From contig NZ_SMCS01000003.1 in NCBI RefSeq assembly GCF_004342265.1, positions 372,001 through 436,000 of the forward strand: DNA of 64,000 bases. Reading direction: 5' to 3'. Each line of letters starts with the position of its first letter. The first letter of the stretch is position 1. Positions 37,514-48,242 of the stretch are shown piece after piece. The position numbers and the translations under genes are program-made. The stretch is from Luteibacter rhizovicinus (GTDB lineage: Bacteria > Pseudomonadota > Gammaproteobacteria > Xanthomonadales > Rhodanobacteraceae). The notes beneath the pieces are model-generated. The model made no database searches. It was not told the origin of the DNA and was given only the letters and a program-made list of their open reading frames with translations.

Positions 37514-38436
37514 CAGGCAGCTTCCTTCTCGACAACGGGAACATCGTCGTTATCGCGGGTCAGTTCGGTGAATGCTTCGGCCAGGCCCGCACGCAGCACT
37601 TCGAGGTCGGTAAGCGCGGCGTCGGCGGCAAGCAATCGACGTACGACGTTTTCCGGCTGTGCGGTCGAAACGAACATGCGTCCCTGCTCGATATGGCACT
37701 CGGCGACACCCGGCCATGCGGCGACTACTCCGGTATCGAGCGATGTCGTGCAACGGATGCGGCGGTAGGCGACACGCGCCCGTAGCGCATCGACGCTGCC
37801 TTCGCTGATGACCTTGCCGTGGGCGATCACGCAGACGCGGTCGGCAAGCGCTTCGGCTTCCTCCAGATAGTGCGTCGTGAGCACCACGGAGCAGCCGTCG
37901 GCAACAAGCTGCCGGATCGCGGTCCACAGCTTCTGCCGCGCATCGATGTCCATGCCCACGGTAGGCTCGTCCAGAAACAGCAGCTCCGGGCGTCCGCACA
38001 ATGCCATCGCGAACTGCACGCGCCGCTGCTGGCCACCGGAAAGCGCCGCGTAACGACGGCCGAGCAGATCGTCGACGCCGGCCATCGCGGCGGCCTCGCC
38101 CGTATCTCGCGGCGACGGGTAATAGCTGGCGGTCAGTTTCAGCAGCTCGCCCACTTTCAGCGTGGGCGGCAACGCGGCCGACTGGAGCATCACCCCGATG
38201 CGGCGGCGCGCTTCGATGTCCTGCGGGTCGCGACCGAATAACGAAACCGAGCCCGAATCCGCGCGATGCAGGCCCAGCAGCAGGCCGATGGCCGTGCTCT
38301 TGCCCGCGCCGTTGGGGCCAAGCAGTGCCAGCAGCTCGCCTCGGCGCAGGCCGAGATCGATGCCGTCCAGCGCCACGAGTTGTCCGTAGCGCTTGGTCAC
38401 GCCGTCTAGCTGTGCAATGTATGAGTCGTTGTGCAT
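37513..38436 (-). CDS. ABC transporter ATP-binding protein
   Basis: 307 residues: Walker A GPNGAGKST (40-48), signature LSGGQ (132-136), Walker B LLFLDEP (152-158) and switch His in TTHYLEEAE. The about 90-residue C-terminal extension is usual for ABC-2 ATPases of the CcmA/DrrA class. ATG is preceded by AAGGGAGG. First gene of a five-gene operon with permease, two kinases and a regulator. A CRP/Clp-like palindrome lies 73 bases upstream. Confidence 0.95.
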   Translation of the reverse strand: MHNDSYIAQLDGVTKRYGQLVALDGIDLGLRRGELLALLGPNGAGKSTAIGLLLGLHRADSGSVSLFGRDPQDIEARRRIGVMLQSAALPPTLKVGELLKLTASYYPSPRDTGEAAAMAGVDDLLGRRYAALSGGQQRRVQFAMALCGRPELLFLDEPTVGMDIDARQKLWTAIRQLVADGCSVVLTTHYLEEAEALADRVCVIAHGKVISEGSVDALRARVAYRRIRCTTSLDTGVVAAWPGVAECHIEQGRMFVSTAQPENVVRRLLAADAALTDLEVLRAGLAEAFTELTRDNDDVPVVEKEAA

Positions 38437-38508
38437 GGTGTCCTCCCTTGCAACGCACCATATTCCTGCGCAAGCCCTTGTCCGTAGTCGCTTGCGTCAT
38501 TGTGCGAA

Positions 38509-38524
38509 TGTGACAAGCGTCACC
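38509..38524. promoter_or_regulatory. CRP/Clp-like palindrome in the divergent intergenic region
   Basis: TGTGA-CAAGCG-TCACC matches nine of ten core bases of the CRP consensus TGTGA-N6-TCACA, and contains a perfect GTGAC-AAGC-GTCAC dyad. It lies 73 bases from the ABC operon start and 119 from the aminotransferase start, so it could act on either. A possible minus-35/minus-10 pair for the aminotransferase, TTTACA and ATAACG with 17 bases between, is at about 38573-38601. Confidence 0.5.
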
Positions 38525-38642
38525 CGGGGGTTACGCCGCTTGAACCGGAGTGATATGCTCAGGAAAGAAATCCTTTACATATATACACTTAGCGGCATAA
38601 CGAGAGTATTCGTCGCCGCGTTCCAATGACGAGGAGTGGGTT

Positions 38643-40142
38643 ATGGACGTGATCGGTCAGCTGCGCGAACTGCGCGATTTCGGCGGTACGCCGCGCACGC
38701 ACGGTCTGGACGACGCGACCATCGAGCGCTTCGCGTCGATCGATGCGACGCTGGGCGAGGCCATTGCTGCCGCCGTCGAATACCACCGCGCGCTGCGTGC
38801 GGATATGTCCGACTTCCTTAAACTGGACGAAGCCGAGCAGATCCAGCGCGTCCAGGCAGGCATCGTCAATTTCTATCCCGAAGACGGCCTGAACCCGTAT
38901 ATGCCGGCTGCCGCCGGCGGCCCGTGGGTCGTTACGCTGAAGGGCGCCGTGGTGCACGACAACGGTGGCTACGGCATGCTCGGTTTCGGCCACAATCCCA
39001 AAGCCATCATCGAAGCCATGTCGGGCCCGCAGGTCATGGCCAATGTCATGACGGCGAACGTCGCCCAGCTTCGGTTCACCGATGCGCTGCGCCGGGAACT
39101 GGGCCATCGCCGGGGCGGCAGTCCGTACTCGCACTTCCTTTGCCTTAACTCCGGGTCCGAGTCCGTCACGCTGGCCGGCCGCATCGCCGACGTCAACGCG
39201 CGCCTGATGACCGATCCCGGCGCTCGTCACGCGGGACGTACGATCAAGCGTCTCGCCGTGAAGGGTGCGTTCCACGGCCGGACGGAACGCCCCGCCATCT
39301 ATTCCGATTCGTCGCGTCGCAACTACCAGCAGTATCTGGCGAGCTTCCGCAACGAAGACACCCTGATCACGGTCGATCCCTATAACGTCGCGCAGCTGAA
39401 ATCGGTATTCGCCGACGCCGAACGCAATGGCTGGTTCATCGAGGCCATGTTCCTCGAGCCGGTCATGGGCGAAGGCGATCCGGGCCGCGCACTTACGCCG
39501 GAGTTCTACCAGGCGGCACGCGAACTCACGATAGAGCACGGCACCCTGTTGCTGGTCGATTCGATCCAGGCAGGTCTGCGCGCGCATGGCGTGCTTTCGA
39601 TCATCGATTACCCGGGCTTCGAATCGCTCGATCCGCCCGACCTGGAAACGTTCTCCAAGGCGCTCAACGCCGGCCAGTATCCGCTCTCGGTGCTCGCCGT
39701 CTCCGAGCGTGTGGCGGGCCTGTACCGCAAGGGCATTTACGGCAACACCATGACGGCCAACCCGCGCGCGCTGGACGTCGCCGTGGCCACCATGGCGGCG
39801 CTGACCGACGAGGTCCGGGCCAACATACGCGAACGCGGCAAGGAATTCGTCGACAAGCTCAATGCGCTTAAGGACGAACTGGGCGGCCTGATTACCCGCG
39901 TGCAGGGTACGGGGCTGCTGTTCTCCTGCGAGCTGGCCCCCGAGTTCAAGTGCTTCGGCGCCGGTTCCACCGAGGAATACATGCGCGAGCGCGGCGTCGG
40001 CGTCATCCATGGCGGCGTCAATTCGCTGCGTTTCACGCCGCATTTCAACGTAACCAGCGCGGAAGTGGACCTGATCGTCGAGCAGGTTCGCCATGCACTT
40101 CGGGAAGGTCCGCGTAAGGCGGCGGAATCCAAGGCCGCCTGA
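38643..40142 (+). CDS. Class-III pyridoxal-phosphate aminotransferase
   Basis: 499 residues of fold-type-I PLP enzyme: the LNSGSES motif (168-174) binds the phosphate, AVKGAFHGRT holds the stacking residue, Asp306 in LLLVDSIQAG contacts the pyridine nitrogen and Lys339 in ETFSKALNAG is the expected Schiff-base lysine. The helical N-terminal 90 residues are longer than in simple omega-transaminases. The substrate is unknown. GAGGAGTG precedes the ATG. It is transcribed alone, with psiF 69 bases downstream. Confidence 0.88.
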   Translation: MDVIGQLRELRDFGGTPRTHGLDDATIERFASIDATLGEAIAAAVEYHRALRADMSDFLKLDEAEQIQRVQAGIVNFYPEDGLNPYMPAAAGGPWVVTLKGAVVHDNGGYGMLGFGHNPKAIIEAMSGPQVMANVMTANVAQLRFTDALRRELGHRRGGSPYSHFLCLNSGSESVTLAGRIADVNARLMTDPGARHAGRTIKRLAVKGAFHGRTERPAIYSDSSRRNYQQYLASFRNEDTLITVDPYNVAQLKSVFADAERNGWFIEAMFLEPVMGEGDPGRALTPEFYQAARELTIEHGTLLLVDSIQAGLRAHGVLSIIDYPGFESLDPPDLETFSKALNAGQYPLSVLAVSERVAGLYRKGIYGNTMTANPRALDVAVATMAALTDEVRANIRERGKEFVDKLNALKDELGGLITRVQGTGLLFSCELAPEFKCFGAGSTEEYMRERGVGVIHGGVNSLRFTPHFNVTSAEVDLIVEQVRHALREGPRKAAESKAA

Positions 40143-40211
40143 CAGATTAGACCGATTCCGGCGTAGACTCTTCTGCGCCGGCATCGGCCGGCGCCATGGG
40201 AGAGGGTCGTC

Positions 40212-40544
40212 ATGCGTTCGTATCTTCGTCTTGTCTGTACTACCGTTCTGCTCGCCGCCTCGGCCACCGCACTCGCCGCCCCGCAGGCCGCGCAGACCCA
40301 GCCCAAGAAAGAACTTACTCCGCAGCAACAGCGCATGTCCTCCTGCAACACGGAAGCCACGGGGAAGAAAGGCGACACTCGCAAAGAGTTCATGAGCCAC
40401 TGCCTGAAGGGCGAAAGCACCACCGCCGCCCCTGCAAAAACGACCCAGCAGCAAAAGATGGTCACTTGCAACAAAGACGCATCGGCCAAGGCGCTGAAAG
40501 GCGACGATCGCAAGAAGTTCATGAGCACCTGCCTCAAGGGCTGA
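40212..40544 (+). CDS. psiF: PsiF-family small secreted protein with two repeats
   Basis: 110 residues: signal peptide ([22 protein letters not shown]) and two PsiF units with the pattern [12 protein letters not shown] ... [11 protein letters not shown] and [12 protein letters not shown] ... [11 protein letters not shown]. Each has two cysteines, suggesting a disulfide in each. PsiF is induced by phosphate starvation in E. coli; its function is unknown. A REP-like element follows it. Confidence 0.9.
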   Translation: MRSYLRLVCTTVLLAASATALAAPQAAQTQPKKELTPQQQRMSSCNTEATGKKGDTRKEFMSHCLKGESTTAAPAKTTQQQKMVTCNKDASAKALKGDDRKKFMSTCLKG

Positions 40545-40565
40545 CAAAACCAAGCGGTCGGCTCC

Positions 40566-40706
40566 CTGTGGGAGCGCGCCTGCGCGCGAAAGCCAACGGA
40601 GCGCGGATGCAATGAACAGCATCCGCAGCCGGGAACACGGGCTAGCGATGGATGCGATTCCGCTTCATCGCTCCGTTGGCTTTCGCGCGCAGGCGCGCTC
40701 CCACAG
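40566..40706. repeat. Inverted-repeat (REP/BIME-like) element, copy 2
   Basis: Arms of about 37 bases open with CTGTGGGAGCGCGCC and close with the exact complement, around a spacer that itself holds a hairpin GCGGATGC / GCATCCGC (40603-40626). Compared with copies 1 and 3, both arms changed together (AGCCAACGG and CCGTTGGCT instead of AGCCTACGG and CCGTAGGCT), so pairing is kept. Confidence 0.9.
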
Positions 40707-40770
40707 TCTCGGATTCCGTCGAAACGATCCGGCAATGGCACAATGCCGCTTTGCCCTGCCCGGTTCCCGC

Positions 40771-41400
40771 ATGAAAATCGTCGAAGTTCGCCACCCCCTC
40801 ATCCAGCACAAGCTCGGCCTCATGCGCCGGGCCGGTATCAGCACGAAGGAGTTTCGCGAACTAGCCTCCGAAGTCGCCTCCCTGCTGACCTACGAGGCCA
40901 CGGCGGATCTCGAAACCGAGACGAAAACCATCGACGGCTGGGCCGGCCCGGTGGAGGTCAAACATATCAAGGGCAAGAAGATCACCATCGTGCCCATCCT
41001 GCGTGCAGGCATCGGCATGCTGCCCGGCGTCCTCGATCTCATTCCCTCGGCCAAGGTCAGTGTGGTCGGCCTGCAGCGCGACGAAGAAACCCTGAAGCCC
41101 GTGACGTACTACGAGAAGCTGAGCGGCCGGATGGACGAACGCACCGCCCTCATCGTCGACCCGATGCTGGCCACGGCCGGTACGCTCATCGCCACCGTCG
41201 ACATGCTCAAGGCCGCTGGCGCAAAGCGCATCAAAGGCCTGTTCCTGGTTGCGGCACCGGAAGGGCTTGCGCGCATCGAAGCCGTGCATCCCGATATCGA
41301 GATCTACACGGCATCGATCGACGAACGCCTGAACGAACTGGGCTACATCCTGCCGGGCCTGGGCGACGCGGGCGACAAGATCTTCGGGACCAAGCAGTAA
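40771..41400 (+). CDS. upp: Uracil phosphoribosyltransferase
   Basis: 209 residues, the usual length. It opens with [19 protein letters not shown] and has the PRPP-binding loop DPMLATAGT and the uracil-binding [21 protein letters not shown] at the end. It makes UMP from uracil and PRPP in pyrimidine salvage. The upstream ATG in the same frame lies in the repeat element and is rejected. No uraA permease is adjacent. Confidence 0.97.
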   Translation: MKIVEVRHPLIQHKLGLMRRAGISTKEFRELASEVASLLTYEATADLETETKTIDGWAGPVEVKHIKGKKITIVPILRAGIGMLPGVLDLIPSAKVSVVGLQRDEETLKPVTYYEKLSGRMDERTALIVDPMLATAGTLIATVDMLKAAGAKRIKGLFLVAAPEGLARIEAVHPDIEIYTASIDERLNELGYILPGLGDAGDKIFGTKQ

Positions 41401-41549
41401 GGCCGGGAGCCACTCCTCACTTCCCTGTCACAAACTTACGGCAAACTTCGTGTTGCGGCGCCCGGTCAGGGGGAACGCGACGCGGGGATCCGTGCGCGCT
41501 GTTCCGGTTTCCCGCGAATCGATCGATCAAACATCGAGGGGACAATCGA

Positions 41550-44342
41550 ATGCGTTCGAAACACACGTGGCGCGCCTCATGGGCGGCGCTGGCAGGACTG
41601 CTTGTCATATTGCCGCTGCAAGCGGCCGATCTCACCGTCAGCCAGTTCCGCCTTCGCGGCCCGGCGGGCGGCAATGACGAATTCGTCGAGGTCTATAACA
41701 GCGGCGTCACGCCGCTCGACCTCAGCGGTTACAAACTCAATGCGTCCAATGCGAGTGGCACGACCGGCACACGCCTGACCTTTCCGGCGGGCATCTCGGT
41801 CGCGCCGGGCTGCTATCTGCTGCTGGCCAATTCCGGCAGCGCCGGATATTCGGGCAGCGTCGTACCGGACCTGAAGTACGGCACGGGTGTCACCGACGAT
41901 GGTGGCCTCGCACTGCTCTCCGCCACCGGCCAGATCGTCGACCAGATCGGCCTCAGCGCCGGTTCGGCCTATAAAGCCGGCACGCCGCTTGCCAGTCTCG
42001 GTAGTTCGAATACCGACCAGGGCTACGGCCGCAAGACGAATGCCGCGGGCGTTCCGCAGAACACTGGCGACAACAGTGCCGACTTCGTGAAGGTCGCACC
42101 CACCGTGCCGCACAACAGCGGATCGACCTGCGTTGCGCAGGGTCGCAGTCTGAGCATCGCGGACGCCACCGTCGGCATCACGAATGCCAGCGATGTCCGC
42201 ATGCCGTTCACGGTCACGCTGAGCGAGCCTTCCCCCGCCGATATCACGGTTCATGCCGCGACCGCCGACGACACGGCGACTGTCGCCGCGGGCGACTACG
42301 ATGCTGTCGATACAACGCTGACGTTGCCGGCAGGTACGACAACCGCAGCCTTCGATGTCGTGGTGCATGGCAAGTCGACGGCAGGTCCGGACAAAGCCTT
42401 CCGCGTCAATCTCGACAATGTCACTGGCGATGCGACCATCGCGAAGGGCGGTGCCATCGGCGCGATCCTCAACCAGATTCCGGTCAACGCGGAGATCTGG
42501 CAGATCCAGGGTCGCGGACAGATTTCGCCGTTGCTCGGAAAGCGCGTCACCACGCACGGCAATATCGTCACCGCCGTCGGTCCGGCCGGCTTCACCATCC
42601 AGACACCAGATGCGCGTGCCGACGACGATGCCCTGACCTCGAACGGCATCTATGTCTTCACCAGCACCCAGCCGACCGTCGCCATCGGCGATGTGGTCGA
42701 CGTCGACGCTACGGTGGACAACTACTACAACCTGCCGGAACTGAAATCGGCCACGGTCACGGTCACCAGTAAACGTGCCCGCCTGCCGCGCGCCATCGCG
42801 TTCGGCAACCGGACGCCTTCGGCCGATCCGACTGCGCTTTCCTGCGGCGAGACGAACTTCCAGTGTTTCGTCGGCATGCGCGTCACGATCGACGACGGCA
42901 TGATCACCACCGGCAACCGGCGCTTCAGCAGCGAGCCGTTCGCCGAGGTGTTCATTACCGCCAACGGACAGCGTTCGCTGCGCAAGCCGGGCGTCCGTTA
43001 CACCGTTCCCGTTCCCGATGGCGTCACGCTGCCGAACTGGTCGGGCAACCCCGAAGTGCTGAAGATGAACACGGCCGACTTCGGCGCCGTGGCCGCCAAT
43101 ACACCCTTCGTCGCTGGCACGACGTTCCGTGCGGAAGGCGTGATCTCCTACGACTTCGGCGCGTATACATTCATTCCGACGAAGATCCAGATCGTGCATG
43201 CGGCGCCCCTGCCCCGTCCGGTCGATCCGAAACCGTTCTTCGCCGTACGCGTCGGCGCGCTGAATACCGAGCGTTTCTGCGATACGGAATTCAATACGAC
43301 GTTTACCTGCAGCGGCGGCAGCACCGAGCCGACTGCCGATGAAGTGAAGCTCAAGACGCAGCGTCTTTCGGCCTATGTCGGCAGCGTGCTCAAACTTCCG
43401 GACATTCTTTCCGTCGAGGAAGTGAAGAGCCTCGCCGTCCTGCAAGGCCTGGCCAAGCAGCTTGGCGACGACTATCCGGCCCGCTACGAGGCGTACCTGA
43501 TTCCGGGTCACGACCCGAGCGGTATCAACGTCGGTTTCCTCGTACGCAGCGACCGCGTACGCGTGCTCGGCGTGCGCCAGCTTGCCGCCGACGAGACCTG
43601 GCAGGACCAGGGTGGCACGTCGTTCATCCACGACCATCCGCCTCTGCTGCTGACCGCCGAAGTGCCGAGCGCCGGCCGCATGCGCGTCAACGTGATCTCA
43701 GTGCACACCAAGGCACGGCAGAACGTCGACAAGACGGGAACCACCGCCGACCGCGATCGCATGAAGCGTTTCCTGCAAGCCAAGTCGCTGGCGACGCAGG
43801 TGCAGGCATTGCAGACCGATCGTACGACGGCGCAGATTCCGCTGCTCGTCGTCGGCGACTTCAACTCCTATGAGTTCAGTGATGGCTTCGTCGACATGGT
43901 GAACCTGATCGCCGGCCGCTACGACGACACTCAGAACCTGTTGAAGCTGGGCGCGAACATCGTCAAGCCGGCGCTGTGGAACGCCGTGGAATCGGTGCCG
44001 CGCAACGATCGCTACTCGTTCCTGTTCACTGAGAAGTTCGGTGCGATCCAGGGCTATACGGGCACGAACGGCCGCGAGGTTCCGACGCATCAGGTACTGG
44101 ATCACGCGCTGCTGAACAATGCCGCGCGTGCCCGCTTCCTGCGCATGCAGTATGGCCGCGCGGATCTGGACGCTCCGGTCCAGTCGCTGGACGATTCGGC
44201 GAAGGCCACCGACTGGCGCAAGGCGATCGGTGCGTCGGACCACGATGGCTTCGTGGTCGATCTGCTGGCGTTGCCTTTGGGGCTGGGGATTCTCCAGTCG
44301 CACGATCATGACGATCGCAATGGGTCGGAGCAGCATCACTGA
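41550..44342 (+). CDS. Secreted ExeM/NucH-like extracellular nuclease
   Basis: 930 residues from an ATG after GAGGGG. Signal peptide (cleaved after about Ala26), a lamin-tail domain (about 28-145, EFVEVYNSGVTPLDLSGYKL), a Calx-beta-like domain (about 205-305), an OB-fold region (about 310-410) and an endonuclease/exonuclease/phosphatase domain (about 560-910; LNTERF, ILSVEEV, GDFNSYE, SDHDGFVVD). This is the arrangement of extracellular DNases such as Shewanella ExeM, used for biofilm turnover or DNA scavenging. No C-terminal sorting signal is seen. With the HhH and catalase genes it is one of several exported or stress functions here. Confidence 0.9.
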   Translation: MRSKHTWRASWAALAGLLVILPLQAADLTVSQFRLRGPAGGNDEFVEVYNSGVTPLDLSGYKLNASNASGTTGTRLTFPAGISVAPGCYLLLANSGSAGYSGSVVPDLKYGTGVTDDGGLALLSATGQIVDQIGLSAGSAYKAGTPLASLGSSNTDQGYGRKTNAAGVPQNTGDNSADFVKVAPTVPHNSGSTCVAQGRSLSIADATVGITNASDVRMPFTVTLSEPSPADITVHAATADDTATVAAGDYDAVDTTLTLPAGTTTAAFDVVVHGKSTAGPDKAFRVNLDNVTGDATIAKGGAIGAILNQIPVNAEIWQIQGRGQISPLLGKRVTTHGNIVTAVGPAGFTIQTPDARADDDALTSNGIYVFTSTQPTVAIGDVVDVDATVDNYYNLPELKSATVTVTSKRARLPRAIAFGNRTPSADPTALSCGETNFQCFVGMRVTIDDGMITTGNRRFSSEPFAEVFITANGQRSLRKPGVRYTVPVPDGVTLPNWSGNPEVLKMNTADFGAVAANTPFVAGTTFRAEGVISYDFGAYTFIPTKIQIVHAAPLPRPVDPKPFFAVRVGALNTERFCDTEFNTTFTCSGGSTEPTADEVKLKTQRLSAYVGSVLKLPDILSVEEVKSLAVLQGLAKQLGDDYPARYEAYLIPGHDPSGINVGFLVRSDRVRVLGVRQLAADETWQDQGGTSFIHDHPPLLLTAEVPSAGRMRVNVISVHTKARQNVDKTGTTADRDRMKRFLQAKSLATQVQALQTDRTTAQIPLLVVGDFNSYEFSDGFVDMVNLIAGRYDDTQNLLKLGANIVKPALWNAVESVPRNDRYSFLFTEKFGAIQGYTGTNGREVPTHQVLDHALLNNAARARFLRMQYGRADLDAPVQSLDDSAKATDWRKAIGASDHDGFVVDLLALPLGLGILQSHDHDDRNGSEQHH

Positions 44343-44368
44343 CGCAAGTCTGAAACGGCTTGCTTCGC

Positions 44369-44399
44369 AGGGATCGCGGTCAAGCCCGCTCCTACACAA
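44369..44399. repeat. Short repeat resembling the GATCGCGGTCAAGCCCGCTCC family
   Basis: GGGATCGCGG...AGCCCGCTCCTACA, between the nuclease stop and the terminator, resembles solitary REP-type repeats of pseudomonads and xanthomonads. No second copy is in the window except the fragment GGGCTCCTACA near 59716. Confidence 0.4.
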
Positions 44400-44408
44400 G
44401 TCAGACGC

Positions 44409-44440
44409 AAGAAGGCCGCCCCTTGGCGGCCTTCTTCTTT
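44409..44440. terminator. Bidirectional terminator between nuclease and pip
   Basis: Arms GAAGGCCGCC / GGCGGCCTTC with a CCTT loop, followed by TTCTTT on the plus strand; weaker T-richness on the minus side. It ends transcription of the nuclease and of the convergent pip gene. Confidence 0.85.
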
Positions 44441-44455
44441 ATGCATATGGCTGGC

Positions 44456-45445
<990 letters not shown>

Positions 45446-45473
45446 CTAATGCCCCCGGCCCTCGATAGCCAAC

Positions 45474-46856
45474 CTAAAGCAGCTTTCCGGGGTTCATGAT
45501 GCCCGCGGGGTCCCATACGGCCTTGATGCCGCGCATCAGGGCGATCTCCGCCTCGCTGCGTACGCTGCCCAGGTACGGCTTCTTGACCAGACCGATGCCG
45601 TGCTCGGCGGAAATGCTTCCGCCGTGGCGTGTCAGCGTGTCGCACAGAAGCTTCGTCACGTGCTCGCACTGGGCCACGAAACGGTCATCGTCGACATCGG
45701 CCGGTTTGAGTACGTTGATGTGCAGGTTGCCGTCGCCGATGTGACCGAACCAGACCACGTCGAACTGCGGATACTCCGCATCCAGCAAGGCCTGCATGTC
45801 GCGCATGAAGTCCGGCACCGACGAAATACGCACCGATACGTCGTTCTTGTACGGCCGGTACTGCGCCAGGCTTTCCGTGATGCCTTCGCGCAGGCGCCAC
45901 AATGCGGCGGCCTGCGCTTCACTGGAACTGATCGCGCCGTCCGTCACCCAGCCTTCGCCTAGACAGAATTCGAAAAGCTCCAGCGCCGCGGCCTGCTGGG
46001 CCTCGTCCTGCGCGTCGAATTCGGTCACGACGTAATAAGGCGATATCTCGCCGAAGGGTCGCTGTGCGCCGTGGGCCAGCACGTGATGCAGGGCGCGGTC
46101 GGTAAAGAACTCGAATGCACCCAGCGTCAGCCGATGGCGCGCCTCGGCGAACACGCGCATGAGCGCATCCATCGCGGGTACCGCCAGCAGCATCACCTGG
46201 GACGGCGGCGGCGGCGACGTAAGCGACAGCGTCGCTTCCACCACGATCCCGAGCGTACCTTCGGAGCCGATCACCAGATGACGCAGATCGTAACCCGAGG
46301 CGTTCTTGATGAGCCCGCGATTGAGATCCAGAAGCTCGCCCGTACCCGTGACCACTTTCAGACCGGCGATCCACTGCCGCGTATTGCCGTAGCGAATCAC
46401 GCGGATGCCGCCCGCGTTCGTGGCGATATTGCCGCCGACCTGGCAAGAGCCGCGTGCCGCGAAGTCCACCGGATAAATCAGCCCGTGCTCGCGAGCCGCC
46501 TTATGCACAGCCTCCAGCGGCATGCCGGGCTGGACGGTCAGCGTGCGGTCGATGGGATCGAATGCCAGGACGCGATTCATGCGATCCAGGCTGACGACGA
46601 TTTCACCGTTGGCGGCAACCGCGCCGCCGGACAACCCGGTGCGTCCTCCCGAAGGAACGACCGCGACGCCCTCCGCGAAGGCCCACAGAACGATGGCCTG
46701 AACCTCGTCGACCGTCGCCGGAAAGGCGATAGCCAGCGGTGCGGGATGCCAGCGACGGGTCCAGTCGCGCCCGTAATGCTCCAGGTCGCCGGAGTCGGTC
46801 GTCAGTTTCAGGTCGGGCAATGCACGGGACAGTTCGGCTAGGCGCGGATCGTTCAT
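45474..46856 (-). CDS. FAD-linked oxidase, D-2-hydroxyglutarate dehydrogenase-like
   Basis: 460 residues. The PCMH-type FAD-binding domain has PSGGRTGLSGGAVA (about 72-85) and the C-terminal oxidase domain has HIGDGNLHIN and AEHGIGL, where metal/substrate-binding residues of D-2-hydroxyacid dehydrogenases lie. It could also be a D-lactate dehydrogenase. I favour D-2-hydroxyglutarate because it is divergent from serA, only 122 bases apart: SerA makes D-2-hydroxyglutarate as a by-product, and this enzyme recycles it in pseudomonads. Confidence 0.8.
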   Translation of the reverse strand: MNDPRLAELSRALPDLKLTTDSGDLEHYGRDWTRRWHPAPLAIAFPATVDEVQAIVLWAFAEGVAVVPSGGRTGLSGGAVAANGEIVVSLDRMNRVLAFDPIDRTLTVQPGMPLEAVHKAAREHGLIYPVDFAARGSCQVGGNIATNAGGIRVIRYGNTRQWIAGLKVVTGTGELLDLNRGLIKNASGYDLRHLVIGSEGTLGIVVEATLSLTSPPPPSQVMLLAVPAMDALMRVFAEARHRLTLGAFEFFTDRALHHVLAHGAQRPFGEISPYYVVTEFDAQDEAQQAAALELFEFCLGEGWVTDGAISSSEAQAAALWRLREGITESLAQYRPYKNDVSVRISSVPDFMRDMQALLDAEYPQFDVVWFGHIGDGNLHINVLKPADVDDDRFVAQCEHVTKLLCDTLTRHGGSISAEHGIGLVKKPYLGSVRSEAEIALMRGIKAVWDPAGIMNPGKLL

Positions 46857-46978
46857 GCGGGTTCCGGATGGTTAGGGACCCAGCCTGCCAGTGGCGCGAC
46901 CTTCCGTCCACTGCTGCGGTGCCGCATTCGTTCGCGGCATCTGGCATAGTTGCCCTTTCGTTCCCAGACTCGGCGGTC

Positions 46979-48214
46979 ATGAAACGTACTTCCTATCCGA
47001 AAGAGGACATCAAGGTGCTGCTGCTGGAAGGTGTCAGCCGCAGCGCGCTGGATACGTTTCGCCACGCCGGTTATTCCCATATCGAGTTCCACGAGAAGGC
47101 CCTCCCGGAAGACGAACTGAAGCGGGCCATCGCCGATGCGCATATCGTAGGCATCCGCTCGCGCACCCACCTCAGCGAAGAGGTACTCGCCGAAGCCAAG
47201 CGCCTGATCGCGGTCGGCTGCTTCTGCATCGGCACGAACCAGGTGGACAACGTGACGGCCGAGAAGCTCGGCGTACCCGTGTTCAATGCCCCCTACTCCA
47301 ATACCCGCAGCGTCGCCGAGCTGGTCATCGCCGAGACGATCCTGCTGATCCGTCGCATTCCCGAAAAGAATGCCGAATGCCATCGCGGCGGCTGGGCGAA
47401 GTCGGCCAGCGGCAGTTTCGAAGTGCGCGACAAGGTCCTCGGCATCGTGGGCTACGGCCATATCGGCACCCAGGTCGGCGTCCTTGCCGAAAGCCTGGGC
47501 ATGCGCGTGATTTTCTACGACATCGAACCCAAGCTGTCGCTGGGTAACGCCCGCCCGGCCGCCAGCCTGGACGAGCTGCTCAAGCGAGCGGACGTCGTCA
47601 CGCTGCATGTGCCGGAAACGCCCCAGACGAAACTGATGATCGGCAACGCGCAGTTGCAGCGCATGCGCGCCGGCGCGATGCTGGTCAACGCGTCGCGAGG
47701 CACCGTCGTCGACATCGAAGCCCTCGCGACCAATTTGCGCAACGGCCATATCTCCGGCGCCGCTATCGATGTCTTCCCCGTCGAGCCGAAAGGCAACGAC
47801 GACCCGTTCGTCTCGCCGCTGGTCGGCATGGACAACGTGATCCTCACGCCGCATATCGGCGGCAGCACGCTCGAAGCCCAGGAAAACATCGGTATCGAGG
47901 TCGCGTCCAAGCTGGTGCGTTACAGCGATAACGGTTCGACGCTTTCGGCCGTGAATTTCCCCGAGGTCTCGCTGCCCGGCCATCCGGAAAGCCGCCGCCT
48001 GCTGCATATCCACCGTAATGTTCCCGGCATCCTGTCGCGCATCAATGATGTGTTTTCGCGCGCGAAGATCAATATCGATGGCCAGTACCTGCAGACCTCG
48101 CCGCAGGTCGGCTACGTCGTGATCGACGTGTCCACCAGCGAAGAGCATGCGGTGGCGCTGAAGGACGAGCTGGCGGCGATTCCCGATACGTTGCGGGCAC
48201 GCGTCCTATATTGA
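46979..48214 (+). CDS. serA: D-3-phosphoglycerate dehydrogenase
   Basis: 411 residues, as in E. coli SerA (410). NAD-binding motif GYGHIGTQVG in the centre, catalytic Arg in NASRGTVVD, and HIGGSTLEAQ with the catalytic His. A C-terminal ACT domain (from about 340, LLHIHRNVPGILSRINDVF) should bind serine for feedback inhibition. It starts serine synthesis from 3-phosphoglycerate. Terminator follows directly. Confidence 0.96.
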   Translation: MKRTSYPKEDIKVLLLEGVSRSALDTFRHAGYSHIEFHEKALPEDELKRAIADAHIVGIRSRTHLSEEVLAEAKRLIAVGCFCIGTNQVDNVTAEKLGVPVFNAPYSNTRSVAELVIAETILLIRRIPEKNAECHRGGWAKSASGSFEVRDKVLGIVGYGHIGTQVGVLAESLGMRVIFYDIEPKLSLGNARPAASLDELLKRADVVTLHVPETPQTKLMIGNAQLQRMRAGAMLVNASRGTVVDIEALATNLRNGHISGAAIDVFPVEPKGNDDPFVSPLVGMDNVILTPHIGGSTLEAQENIGIEVASKLVRYSDNGSTLSAVNFPEVSLPGHPESRRLLHIHRNVPGILSRINDVFSRAKINIDGQYLQTSPQVGYVVIDVSTSEEHAVALKDELAAIPDTLRARVLY

Positions 48215-48242
48215 TACGGCATCGCGATAAGCGCGTAAATGA

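Noticed and set aside
41577-43637. 686-residue minus-strand frame inside the nuclease gene
   Set aside because: Antisense shadow; the plus frame has recognisable domains.
40743-44342. 1199-residue frame covering upp and the nuclease
   Set aside because: Its first third is the out-of-frame shadow of upp; the true gene starts at 41550 with its own ribosome site and signal peptide.
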